NCBI GenBank assembly: GCA_030411725.1
Contig: MU839840.1
Location: 992,001 to 1,056,000 of the forward strand
Direction of reading: 5' to 3'
Length of the DNA stretch: 64,000 bases
Source: Echria macrotheca
Lineage: Eukaryota > Ascomycota > Sordariomycetes > Sordariales > Schizotheciaceae
Shown here: piece by piece, positions 1-9,559 of the stretch
How the letters are laid out: each line of letters begins with the position of its first letter
How positions within the stretch are numbered: the first letter of the stretch is position 1
Made by a program: the position numbers and the translations under genes
The notes under the pieces: generated by a model
Seen by the model: only the letters and a program-made list of their open reading frames with translations
What the model was told of the DNA's origin: nothing
Databases searched by the model: none

Positions 1-167
1 AGTCTCCGCCATCGATGCCCGAAGCTGAACTCGGATTCTCACTGACTTCAGTATTCTCTCCGTTCAGCGTTCAACTCCTATGAACACCACACATTTCTCT
101 CCTCAGATATCCCCAACGAGAGAAGAATATTACTCAGTTCAACAGATCTAATCCCCTCAACGCAGCC
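1..167 (+). other. upstream region of the FSH hydrolase gene
   Basis: This is the leader of the hydrolase that starts at 168. It holds pyrimidine-rich stretches typical of fungal 5' untranslated regions. No other feature is visible. Confidence 0.4.
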
Positions 168-950
168 ATGACCACCACCGACCCCCTCGCCCTCCCCCGA
201 ATCCTCTGCCTGCACGGCGGCGGGGTAAACGCCGAAGTCTTCCGCCTGCAATGCCGCGTCTTCCTGACCGCAAACCAGCTAGCCGCGCACTTCCGCCTAG
301 TCTTCGCCGACGGACCCTTCCCCTGCCTGCCGCACGCGGCCATCGTGCGGGTCTACGGCGACTACGGGCCCTTCTATCGGTGGCTGCGCTGGAAGGACGA
401 GCACGCGGCGCTGTCGGCGGCAGACACCTGCACCGCCGTGCTCGACAACATCCGCGCCGCCATGGACGCCGACGAGGGCACCGGCGCCTGGGTCGGGCTG
501 ATGGGCTTCTCGCAGGGCGCGAAGCTGGCGGCGTCGATCCTGTGGAGACAAGAAAACGTCAGCGGGCCGCTGCCGAGACTCAGTCCGGAGGTGCAGTTCC
601 GGTTCGCCGTGCTCATGGCCGGCGGCGCGCCGCCCGTCATGCTTGATCCGACGGGGGCGCTACCGGTGCCGCCGGGCATCGAGACGGCGGATAATTTGAG
701 TTTGGCGTTTGATGATTGGCCGGCGACGAATGAGGGGGAGCATGTCATTGGGATTCCCACGCTGCATGTTCATGGTCTGAAGGATCCTGGGATCGAGCGG
801 CATCGGAAGTTGCTGGATCTGTACTGCGAGAGGGGGACGGCGAGGGTGGTGGAGTGGGATGGGGATCATCGGATTCCGTTCAAGACTGCGGATGTGAGCA
901 TGGTTGTGAAGGAGATCCTTCAGATGGCCAAAGAGGCGGGTGTTTTGTAG
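168..950 (+). CDS. FSH-family serine hydrolase (alpha/beta hydrolase)
   Basis: A single-exon protein of 260 residues, the usual size for the FSH1 family. The N-terminal strand ends in LCLHGGG (about 13-19). The nucleophile elbow is GFSQGAK with Ser115. The acidic residue is probably Asp206 in HVHGLKDP and the base His234 in DGDHRIP. Family members hydrolyse esters or thioesters, and some act as stand-alone thioesterases in fungal polyketide pathways. Here no synthase lies nearby, so the substrate is unknown. The start is the only Met before the conserved first strand and follows a purine-poor leader ending in GCAGCC. The catalytic fold is clear; the biological role is not. Confidence 0.9.
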   Translation: MTTTDPLALPRILCLHGGGVNAEVFRLQCRVFLTANQLAAHFRLVFADGPFPCLPHAAIVRVYGDYGPFYRWLRWKDEHAALSAADTCTAVLDNIRAAMDADEGTGAWVGLMGFSQGAKLAASILWRQENVSGPLPRLSPEVQFRFAVLMAGGAPPVMLDPTGALPVPPGIETADNLSLAFDDWPATNEGEHVIGIPTLHVHGLKDPGIERHRKLLDLYCERGTARVVEWDGDHRIPFKTADVSMVVKEILQMAKEAGVL

Positions 951-2994
951 CGAGTTGTTGGGGATCTGGTTGCATGGTCACTTTTTTTTGGATATACCAT
1001 CATCATTTGGGATATCGAGGTTCAACACCAACGGGAGTCTTGGGATAGACTAGAGGATAGACGGGTTTTCGCATTTGGCGGTTGCGAATCATGACTTTGG
1101 CAACTTTGGTATTTGTTCTGAACTGGTGGCATGACTCGGTAAAGCGGTGCTCACATGGACGGCGCCTTATAGTCTAGGTATCTTAGACAACGCAGAGGGT
1201 GCATTGGCTACCTAGGTATTCCCTGGTTCGATCCGCCCGTCATTAGTTACCACGGGTTTATTACTCTCCCGCTCTCCTGGCGTCCCGACTGGATTGCCCG
1301 TCATGTGGCTCGCCTAATCCGCTGCGTGAGCTACGTCGTACAGGTATCCTGGGCTGTGGATCCGATGAGGCGACCGGTTCCACGGCCTATCTTGCAGGCC
1401 GTTCCTCCTGTTGCCTCCGGGGTTCTTTTGCAGATAAGCGACGGAGAATAATCCAAAGCCCTTGTTGGTGTGAAAAACCCGGGTTCGGTAAGGTATCATG
1501 GATCGCAGTCAAAGTCCACTCGGCCGGCAGATGACATCAGGTCATGAGTGGATATCCGAAGGGGCGCTCGCTCGTTTGTTCCGTTCTTCCTATCAAATAT
1601 CCACCTGTGTACATGAAACCTTGCGTGGTTTGAGAGAGACGAAAGTCGTTCTAAGCTCGCCCACGCTAAGGCAGGTCTTAGTCCGTTAGCCCACAAAATG
1701 CTAGGTTAGTGGTGTAGACAGGTAAATACCTAACTGGAATATGTATACGGCCCTAAAACGACGCTAAGAAGGAGAATATTCAGCCAGCAAAAGGACGTCG
1801 ATTTAAGCTCGTCGATATACCCTTGACAGAAAGCACAGCGTCTCCGTCCGGTTCCTCTGGTAATGGCTCTTTTCCCCGTATGGCTCAAGAGGCATCTTGT
1901 GGCTACTAGGAAAGGGGGGGATGGTGATAACGGCAAGGTATGTCTCGGAACTCGGAATCTGTACTCAACGATTTATAAGACCGGACGTAGGTACCTGGAT
2001 ATTGTACGACAAACTTGATGTGGGGGCCAGCGGTTGTTCTTCACCGCAAGTCCTTGACCGACTGATGACGGCGCTGTGTATGTGTAAAATGACAGGTATA
2101 GAACCCACAGTCTGAGGTGTCTCTGACAACATCCCAGTGTGTCCTCGTGAAGGTACCTACTCAAACCCCTTCGAGGCGAAGAAGTCCGGCTTTGGTGTAG
2201 AGTGGATCTACTTCGGAAAGAAGCGAGCGAGCAAGAAGGGTTGCCTTACACCACAGCAGTCTCACCAAGATTATCCCTTCTAGAAAGCGGGAAAACGATA
2301 GGACGGCATGGAAGCCGAGCGGTGACACTTGGACCTGGTTGACCACGCGACTCGGGTGAGATGTCTCGGTTAGCAACGAGCAGTCGTGCCACCATGCCCG
2401 AGATATTTCCCCCTGTTCATGGTCGCGGATTATCTCTTCCCGTATTGTTTCTAATCATGTGAGGAGGGGGGAGAGGGGAAACAAGACCGGATCCTGTCCA
2501 GCATCCGGGATGCGCAACTAATCAGCAAAAACCGACGGCAATGTGGGGGTGAGATGTGAGACAAAGAAAGCGAATTAAAAGGCGAACATCGGACTTTCCT
2601 TTACCGGCGGCGGACTTTGTGTGGGGGAAGAAAAGGAGGGTCCTCCTCCCCCGGGAGCCTGTGGTTGTTCTGCGTCATTGCCCAACCTTGACATAAACAC
2701 CCACACACGAATTTGTTGGGTCGGCTCGACCCCCGAAAGCATACAACTACTTGGTTGGGCACCACAACACACTCGGCGGCCGTTTAAAATCTCCGTGCCG
2801 GCGCTTCTGCTGCTCTGCTGCTTTGCTGCTACTGCGGGGTTGGTTCAAATGCCAATCATGCACCTCGATCCTGCACCACCACCACCACCTTCTCCTCTCT
2901 GATCAGTTTCGCTTGCTTTTCTGACGTCTTTCTTGGTTTCCATCTGCTGAATCTCCTCTTCGTGCCCCTGGCTCCAAGCTTCTTTATTGCATAG
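951..2994. other. 2 kb intergenic region
   Basis: I see no convincing gene on either strand. Reading frames are short and lack domain-like composition. The stretch carries copies of a TACCTAGGTA-type motif (1209-1218, 2152-2160). Its right end is probably the leader of the cupin gene. Confidence 0.4.
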
Positions 2995-3108
2995 GTGAGT
3001 AAGTCTCATATCCCCTTTAGCTCCAGTCACTAAAACCCCCCGGGGAGGGGGTCAGACAAAAACTCACCGGACCCGGCGGACTACTCCGGAGGAACAACGA
3101 CAACAAAA

Positions 3109-3687
3109 ATGGGCGAGCAACCATCCAAAGATGACAACGGCAAACTCTCCAACCTCCCGCAGCTCCACCGCTTCGTGACGGGCCACGATGCGGCCGGCAA
3201 GGCCGTCGTCCACACGCACAACGACTTCGCCTGGAAGCCGTACGACGGCGACCAGCTGGCCTTCGCCGTGCCCTTCACCACGTCCGAGTTCCCGCCGGAC
3301 CTCAACGGCGACGCCGACATCGACAAGCACGACAAGATCATGGCCTCGGGCAACCTGGGCCTGGTCAACCCGCGCGGCACCGTCCTGCGCTGCGTCGACT
3401 TCGCCCCCGGCTACGCCTGCGGCATGCACCGCACCCAGAGTCTGGACTACGGCATCATCCTCGAGGGCGAGGTCGACATGGTCCTCGACAGCGGCGAGAC
3501 CCACACGATGCGCCGCGGCGACGTCGCCATCCAGCGCGCCACCCAGCACCAGTGGGTCAACCGGAGCAAGACCGAGTGGGCCCGCATCATGTTCGTCCTG
3601 CAGGACTGCAAGCCTCTGGTTGTCGGCGGTCAGGTTTATGGCGAGGATCTGGGGACCAACTCGGGACTGCCGCCGAGCGGGAACTGA
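3109..3687 (+). CDS. Cupin-domain protein
   Basis: A 192-residue protein with one cupin barrel. Cupin motif 1 is read in PGYACGMHRTQSLDYG followed by ILEGEVDMVLDSGE; motif 2 in GDVAIQRATQHQW. The first motif has one His followed by R and D rather than the classic HxH, as in many fungal small cupins. Family members bind metal or small ligands and include dioxygenases and isomerases, some in secondary-metabolite clusters; the reaction here cannot be named. A leader intron is possible: GTGAGT at 2995 and a CAG at 3053-3055, with CACTAAAA between. Very high third-position GC fits a real, well-expressed gene. Confidence 0.88.
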   Translation: MGEQPSKDDNGKLSNLPQLHRFVTGHDAAGKAVVHTHNDFAWKPYDGDQLAFAVPFTTSEFPPDLNGDADIDKHDKIMASGNLGLVNPRGTVLRCVDFAPGYACGMHRTQSLDYGIILEGEVDMVLDSGETHTMRRGDVAIQRATQHQWVNRSKTEWARIMFVLQDCKPLVVGGQVYGEDLGTNSGLPPSGN

Positions 3688-3988
3688 TCCTGCTGTTCTT
3701 GTTGTGGCCGGTGGGTAGTAGAAGTGAGAGAGGCAAGGGGGACGGTGAAAGTCTAGAAAGGTGCTTAACAGGAGCAATGTCAGCTGAGATAAATCGACAC
3801 TTTGCGCTGAAGAGGAATCACATGAAGATCATAGAAACACGGTAATGTCGCTGGTGAGCCTGTTACAGTTCATGAAATGGTCAATACCTCCTCGAGACCT
3901 AAATCTACCAAGGGGGAAGCGTACTGTACATCCGCCAAATACGGACTCGGAGATCTCCAGCCCAGATAACCCGTCAACTACTAGACAT

Positions 3989-6109
3989 CTAAACGACAGT
4001 AAAGCTATCCTTGTCCCATCCGTAAGCCCTCTTCAGCCGCTGCGCATACACCGGTAGCAGATACCCCTCGATATGTGAGCCATGCGGCCGGTGCAGCGTA
4101 AGTGGCTTCTGGTCGGCGCTCGGCGGATAGAAGGCAAAGACTGAGCCAAGCTTGGGAATGACGGAAAACTTCAGTGCCGTCATGGCAGCTGTGAAGTCGG
4201 CCCAGCTGATAGACCCCCGCGCGCGAGACTTGTCAAATAGCGTGGCGAAGACCTGGGCCGTGGCCGGCTTCACCTCCAGCTTCGGAGTCACAACACCATC
4301 TTCGGCCGACTTTTCAACCTCCGGACTTTTCGTCGAGGGGGTGATCTCAAAGACTTTGGAGGCTGTCGGTCGCGTCTTTTCCTTCTCGCGTCGATGCTGA
4401 ATACGCTCCTCAGGCTGCTCCGGAATGACAAGGGGAGCTGGCGGAGGGAGTTCTGTTCTGGCCGATTTCGATTTGGCCTCTTGATGTTGACGCTCAAGCT
4501 CGGCAAGAGAGTCAAGAATGAGATCTTGGTACAGGAATCCAAGTTTGACACCCGACTTGGCCACAATAAAGTCGTCCAGCGCTTTAAGTGCCCCATCGGC
4601 CATTCCCGGCTCCAGAAGGTTGTCGATGGGGACGGCGAAGTCCAGAAGATCGAGATTCTTCTTGTAGTTTTTGAGCTCTGCTTCGAGATCGTGTGCACGC
4701 GAGATAAACATCTGTCCCTTCTTTCGTGAAGGCGTAGGCACCGAAACGACCGAGGCCAGGTCCGAAATGAAGCTCACAATGACTTCCAAGTTACCAAGAG
4801 CTTCGGTCTCTTTGGAGTCAAGTTTCTGGCGGTCCTCCGGGTGTGAGGTATGGCGCAAGTGCAACTCCCGGAGCCAGTCGGCCGCCTTGGCGGCAGTTGT
4901 CTCCTGTTGGCATAAACGGAGCATGTAAAAAAGCTGAGGATCCGCCGCCATCAGATCATCAGGCTTGCCTTTGATGGTAACCCGAGCATTGCCTGACTTG
5001 TCGTAGACGCCATAGACACGCTTGAACCACTTCATGCCGGTTCCGGTCTGTACCGCGCGTTTGAAAGCTTGTTGAGCTCGCTCATACTCCAGATTACACG
5101 TGTTGGCCAGTTCCTGCAGGACGATGGGTTTTAACGTCTTGTCGGGGGTCTGGGAAAGGCGTTCGAGAAGCTGTTCAATGTATCTCCAGATGGCGGTGGC
5201 GCGAACCGCGCCGTGAACCGCATCAAGAACCGCCCCGCTGATGTATTTGTCGGTGTGGACGCCCAAGGATCGGCCCTTTTCGTCAGGCACCAGCTCGGGT
5301 CGAGTGAAGAAGCAAATGTTGACATCGTGGGCGAGCACCAAAGGCTCAGAGGTTACCAGAGACAGCCGCTCCTCTAGGGCAGCCAGCTGGTCTCGGGCGG
5401 TCATGAGAACATCGGGGAGAGCTTGTTTGGTCGGCTTGGGCCGGAGAGTGAGGTTGGAATCCGGCTCTGCTGGTTTTGCAGTCTGCCGCCTCTGTTTTCT
5501 GGTCTTGGACCCCCCCTCCAGGATGTCGTCGATCATGATGACAAGACATTGCAGAAGAGTGCTCTGTCGGTAGAGCACCAGCTCGCCATGGGCCTGGGGA
5601 ATACACAAGCCGGCCTCGATAGCTGGGCCGAATTCGGCCAAGGTCTGCTCTTTCTCCTTCAGAATCCGGACGGACCTACCGTAGTCTTCGTCTTGGAGAA
5701 AGAAGGTGTAGCAATCCTTGTAGTCGTCAACATGGCGTAGCCCCTTGGTGCGCATCATCTCGGCAATGTGGTCCCGGTCCCCGAGGGCATCGCCAAGTCC
5801 TCCGGCATACTGCTCGTACAAAGATGTGGTGGCGCGGTACTCGAGGAGGGTGAGCAGAAGATCCGAGTCGGCAGCCGTGATGTCGCGCAGATTCCACTCG
5901 GGGATAAACTTGTAGACGTTGCCGAGGGATGCATCGAGACTGTGGCGGAGGACAGCGCCGTCTTTTGCGCCAGCCTTCATGCATCTGGCGCGCTGACGGC
6001 TGTCAAACGAGCGCCAGAAGTTGATGAGGGACGACTTGTGCAGTCGGTACCGCCTGGCGAGGTCCTTGTGAAGGTTGCGGACAACCTCGCCGTGACTGGG
6101 TTCGCTCAT
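3989..6109 (-). CDS. Conserved fungal protein of unknown function with a possible HicA-like C-terminal module
   Basis: A single-exon protein of about 706 residues. I start it at MSEPSHGEV (ATG 6107-6109), because the 49 residues the frame offers upstream are low-complexity. The N-terminal half is helical and hydrophilic, with a central K/R/Q-rich linker (SKTRKQRRQTAK). A second basic, proline-rich linker precedes the last 90 residues. That tail reads like a small compact domain: DFTAAMTALKF, GSVFAFYPP, LTLHRPHGSHIEG, RLKRAYGWDKDSF. The His-Arg-Pro-His segment and closing YGW resemble HicA-like modules that I associate with large fungal proteins. Homologues are sometimes labelled 'ipa protein', which says nothing about function. 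No signal peptide or membrane helix is seen. Confidence 0.8.
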   Translation of the reverse strand: MSEPSHGEVVRNLHKDLARRYRLHKSSLINFWRSFDSRQRARCMKAGAKDGAVLRHSLDASLGNVYKFIPEWNLRDITAADSDLLLTLLEYRATTSLYEQYAGGLGDALGDRDHIAEMMRTKGLRHVDDYKDCYTFFLQDEDYGRSVRILKEKEQTLAEFGPAIEAGLCIPQAHGELVLYRQSTLLQCLVIMIDDILEGGSKTRKQRRQTAKPAEPDSNLTLRPKPTKQALPDVLMTARDQLAALEERLSLVTSEPLVLAHDVNICFFTRPELVPDEKGRSLGVHTDKYISGAVLDAVHGAVRATAIWRYIEQLLERLSQTPDKTLKPIVLQELANTCNLEYERAQQAFKRAVQTGTGMKWFKRVYGVYDKSGNARVTIKGKPDDLMAADPQLFYMLRLCQQETTAAKAADWLRELHLRHTSHPEDRQKLDSKETEALGNLEVIVSFISDLASVVSVPTPSRKKGQMFISRAHDLEAELKNYKKNLDLLDFAVPIDNLLEPGMADGALKALDDFIVAKSGVKLGFLYQDLILDSLAELERQHQEAKSKSARTELPPPAPLVIPEQPEERIQHRREKEKTRPTASKVFEITPSTKSPEVEKSAEDGVVTPKLEVKPATAQVFATLFDKSRARGSISWADFTAAMTALKFSVIPKLGSVFAFYPPSADQKPLTLHRPHGSHIEGYLLPVYAQRLKRAYGWDKDSFTVV

Positions 6110-6256
6110 GGCGGCGTGGTGTGAGGTGGCAGGGAAGGTCGATTGGGTTGGTTGGGGAGTTGGAAGTCGGGAAAGTCGCGGTGTGCCAGGTGCTTTGCTT
6201 GCGCACTTGTCTGCATGCTGCGTTGGTTCATTTGTTTGGTTGGGGAAGCTCCACAC

Positions 6257-7250
6257 AGTGGGTCTAGACTACCTGGGTCAGGTACCTAATGAACGTTTGT
6301 GGTGGCAGTCTTTGGGACTCTTGCCCACGCACGTCATCCTCCCCTCATCTATCCACCGAAAAAAATATCGAGAAGGCATTAACATGTCCGGCAAACCTTG
6401 GGTGGCGATCCAGCAGCAAGAAGTAAGAGCCAACCTGGAAGGATGGGGTAAGACAACATGTATCTGAGGGAAGTACGTAGTGGTGTGTGACAGTGTGGGA
6501 TGGCCCCTTTGGGTGAGGACCTTGGGAGTTCTCCACCTCGTCGACAAGTGCATTTGCCAGCACCGGGTCATTGACCAGAACGGCGAGGGCACCTGCAACA
6601 CATCCGACGCAATCAACAGCTGTGGCTGCCAGTCAAGGACTGTTTTCCATCACCACGGCAAGATCCGGCGAGGATCATGGTCGTTTCCAAGACTGTGGGG
6701 GCTGCCAGTGTTGGACTTTCCGATCAGTCACATGCGGAACCGACCACTAGAGTATAAACAGCGCAACAGCGCGCAGGCGCGCTGTAAGGGTTGCAGATGG
6801 CCACTGTAGGCCCTAATGCGTTCGGCTATTTCCGACCCCGATTACGTACCGACCCCGGTAGCAAGGGTCTGGCATGTGGTAGTCAGGAAGATGTATATCA
6901 GGAATTCTTTTCCACAGAGTTAACCAATAAGACAGCAGTTTCACTCCCATTGTGCCCCAGTCCTTGCAATCCAACAGCCAGCTTTCAAGGGTGGGAACAA
7001 CTAATCACGCTGGAAGCTGCTCTCGGATCATTTCATCGGCTGCTTGGGACAGATAGTTCCTTCATCAATAGTATTTTCTTTCGAAGGAAGGACGGGCCTG
7101 CACATGAAGGGCTTGACCCCCGATGTCTGGGTGTCCAAGGACCATTCTCGCCGCCAAACCATCAGTCCTTCCCAAGTAGAGGCTTGCTGCTCTTGCCTGC
7201 CTCGGCTCAACACCTCACCCAACTGCCCAGTGATTCAGTGCCAATTCACA
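6257..7250. other. 1 kb intergenic region
   Basis: No supportable gene. It lies between the divergent promoters of the unknown proteins at 3989-6109 and 7389-8240. A TACCTGGGTCAGGTACCTAA stretch (6271-6290) is another member of the TACCTAGGTA motif family. Confidence 0.35.
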
Positions 7251-7259
7251 TATATAAAG
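7251..7259 (+). promoter_or_regulatory. TATA box of the 7389 gene
   Basis: TATATAAAG lies 130 bases upstream of the chosen ATG. It touches an in-frame ATG at 7260, which therefore should be upstream of the transcript start; this is why the start at 7389 is preferred. Confidence 0.55.
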
Positions 7260-7388
7260 ATGGCAACCCCTCCAGCACATCTTCCTCCCTTTGCTCAACG
7301 TCAACAGTATTCCCGGCTTCCCACCCACCGAACGAACGCGAGACAGCAACAACGCAGACCGAAGAACCAAAACGTACCATTCAGAAAC

Positions 7389-8240
7389 ATGTCGAGACTA
7401 TCACTACTTGACGATCCGGATCTGGAATCCCTGGCAACGCGAAGCAACAGAGGCCCCGAGCCACCCGCGGGTCCGTTACCAGTCCGCCGCGCAGAATCCG
7501 CATCCTTGGTGATGGCACAGGTCAGCACTCTCGGCGCTCAAGCTGGCCCTGGTGCGCGGGACCTTTCAGCGCCATCACGAGATGACTTTTCGAAGGGCCC
7601 GGTAGCTCGAAGGAATAGAGATCCGTCCCAGTTTCAGCACCGCTCCACACAATGCCTATCCTCGGTGATGACGGCCACCTCCGTTCTCTGCGCTCATCTC
7701 AAGCCTGATTTCAGTTATGTTCTTCAGCATATTATCCGCGAAACCGTCATCATCATCACCGAGCGACAGAGGGATAAGGAGGGACGAGTTGTGGCTCCGA
7801 CCACATTTACGCAGGCCCTTGTCCTTGTTGCGACGCGTTGTGCAAAACTGTATGACGACGGGAAATATAAGGGCACGAACTCTGCCATGGTGGTGAAGAT
7901 TGCATGCCGCAAGCTCCATACCGAAGGAGCGATGCCTGAAGATTTTCCCTTGGGCTACAGGTACACAGGCATGTACGAGTTGGTCTCCGAGGTTCTGTCG
8001 AGAGTAGATCCCAAGTGCGCTCCCCGGGTGGCACGGGCCATCACCGACGCCGTCACAGCCGTTACCAACTATTTGGTTTCAGTCCCCCTTCAAGACTTGG
8101 ACAAGGCCAAGTCCAAGCTACGAGATATGACGGTAAACCTTCACTCCTGGTATATGACGCAACTGGGTTCGTTGAAAGAGCTTGATCCGTCACCTCCTCA
8201 GCCCTCAAGACCTCCACCGTCACCGTCGAGCTCGGACTAG
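7389..8240 (+). CDS. Protein of unknown function
   Basis: A 283-residue reading frame beginning MSRLSLLDDPD. The frame stays open upstream to 7044, but a TATA box at 7251 makes 7389 the first plausible ATG. The N-terminal 90 residues are disordered (R, P, S, A). The rest is a folded, helical region (LKPDFSYVLQHIIRE, FTQALVLVATRCAKLYDD, VARAITDAVTAVTNYL) that ends in a proline/serine tail. There is no signal peptide, and the hydrophobic stretches are too short and polar for a membrane protein. I do not recognise a family. Confidence 0.65.
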   Translation: MSRLSLLDDPDLESLATRSNRGPEPPAGPLPVRRAESASLVMAQVSTLGAQAGPGARDLSAPSRDDFSKGPVARRNRDPSQFQHRSTQCLSSVMTATSVLCAHLKPDFSYVLQHIIRETVIIITERQRDKEGRVVAPTTFTQALVLVATRCAKLYDDGKYKGTNSAMVVKIACRKLHTEGAMPEDFPLGYRYTGMYELVSEVLSRVDPKCAPRVARAITDAVTAVTNYLVSVPLQDLDKAKSKLRDMTVNLHSWYMTQLGSLKELDPSPPQPSRPPPSPSSSD

Positions 8241-9559
8241 GAGCTGCTCGACTAAGGAGCTTGCCCGGATATCTTCGTCATACCGATACCACCATGCCAA
8301 ACCTTCCGGCCCCGATGACGACGCTCCTCGAGACTGTTGGCAGTTTGGTTTTCCCGCGCATCGAGGATGCTTGTGAGCTTGAGTTGTGGAAGGTGGCAGC
8401 AGGGCGGGTTGGTGACATGGCGGGGACAAACAGCCCCTTGATGCGGTTGGCTTGACAAAAAGCGTGTGTTTCTCTTTTGTTTTATGTTTGTTTTTCACCA
8501 CTTTGCCTTTTGGAGGATGGGGAAGGATGTGTTTGTGGATGCGTTACAAGACGGAAGGGGAGGGTGTTCAAGAACAGAGAGCGTACATGTATCTTAATTG
8601 TTAAAAGCAGTGAGTTCACTGCAGGCTTCAGAAAGCAGACAATAGACCTGGCTTTTCCAGTCGGATCTTGGACCCCTTGCTGTGCGCAGTCGTTTTGTTT
8701 GCTGTCTTTCAGGCAGCAAATACCAGTCAAGGGGACGTCCCGGCCATATCGGCACATTCCAGGCCCCTCGACTTGGAAGTCAACAAATGGGATCTCCACA
8801 GCCAATTGTTTACCGCAGACGTGCCGACCTGAGTTTACGAGACACTCTCGATCCTTCAGCCACAACCTCTGACCGTTATCGCCAGAATCCCGTCCATTGT
8901 TTTTGTCTATCCCAGATGTCCGGGATTGTTCCGGCCCGTCTGAAACTGCTATCTCTGCTGACCTGCGTTCAGCACAGTGCGGACACTGTTTGTTTACTGC
9001 CCGGCAGTTCCCCCTGATTTCCCCCGCCCCTTTTCATCCGCACGTTGAGGGTCTTGAATTCTTCCTTCAAGTTGTTTCTCAGTCCTATTCCTTGCATCCG
9101 GTCTTCAAACCGAAACCAAAACGCATCCGGTATAGCCTTTTTAATAACTGTCGAGCAGAATTGTTTATCTGCAAACATGGCTCAGTCTTGACTGACCGGC
9201 CGATAACCAACAGGGCAACCACACTGTTGGCCCAAATGCCAACCCCCCGGCATCTCCCGCCGTTTCCAACCCCTGGAAAGCAACCCAAACACCCCGCCGC
9301 CCAACCAGTCCCCAAATATAACAGGGCTGGTGGTGAGTTCGTGGGTTGCAGCATCCCAAACAACTAGGCTGACGACCCCGCAGGGTTTGCTACCCGCCGC
9401 ACGGCGAAGCTGAGCGTTGGCGAACATGAGACAAGAAAGATAAGAATGTTCTGTCCTGGGCTGTAAATTTGAACGGTTGGAACTCTTTCCGTCAAAACTT
9501 ACAGCCCGGTAGACTTGTCTACCGATTCAGCGGCAGGGCCGCGTTATTTTCATTCGACC
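8241..9559. other. 1.3 kb intergenic region
   Basis: No supportable gene on either strand. The right-hand part is the promoter of the surface protein starting at 9560. Confidence 0.35.

Noticed and set aside
1225..1240. GGTTCGATCC, a tRNA T-loop-like string
   Set aside because: The flanking bases cannot form the T stem, and no anticodon or acceptor arm is found around it.
2995..3020. A 26-base leader intron ending CCCTTTAG
   Set aside because: Too short for splicing; a 61-base version ending at 3055 is more likely.
3064..3777. 237-codon minus-strand frame over the cupin gene
   Set aside because: It is the antisense shadow of a very GC-rich coding sequence; its composition (V, D, A, R) is typical of such shadows.
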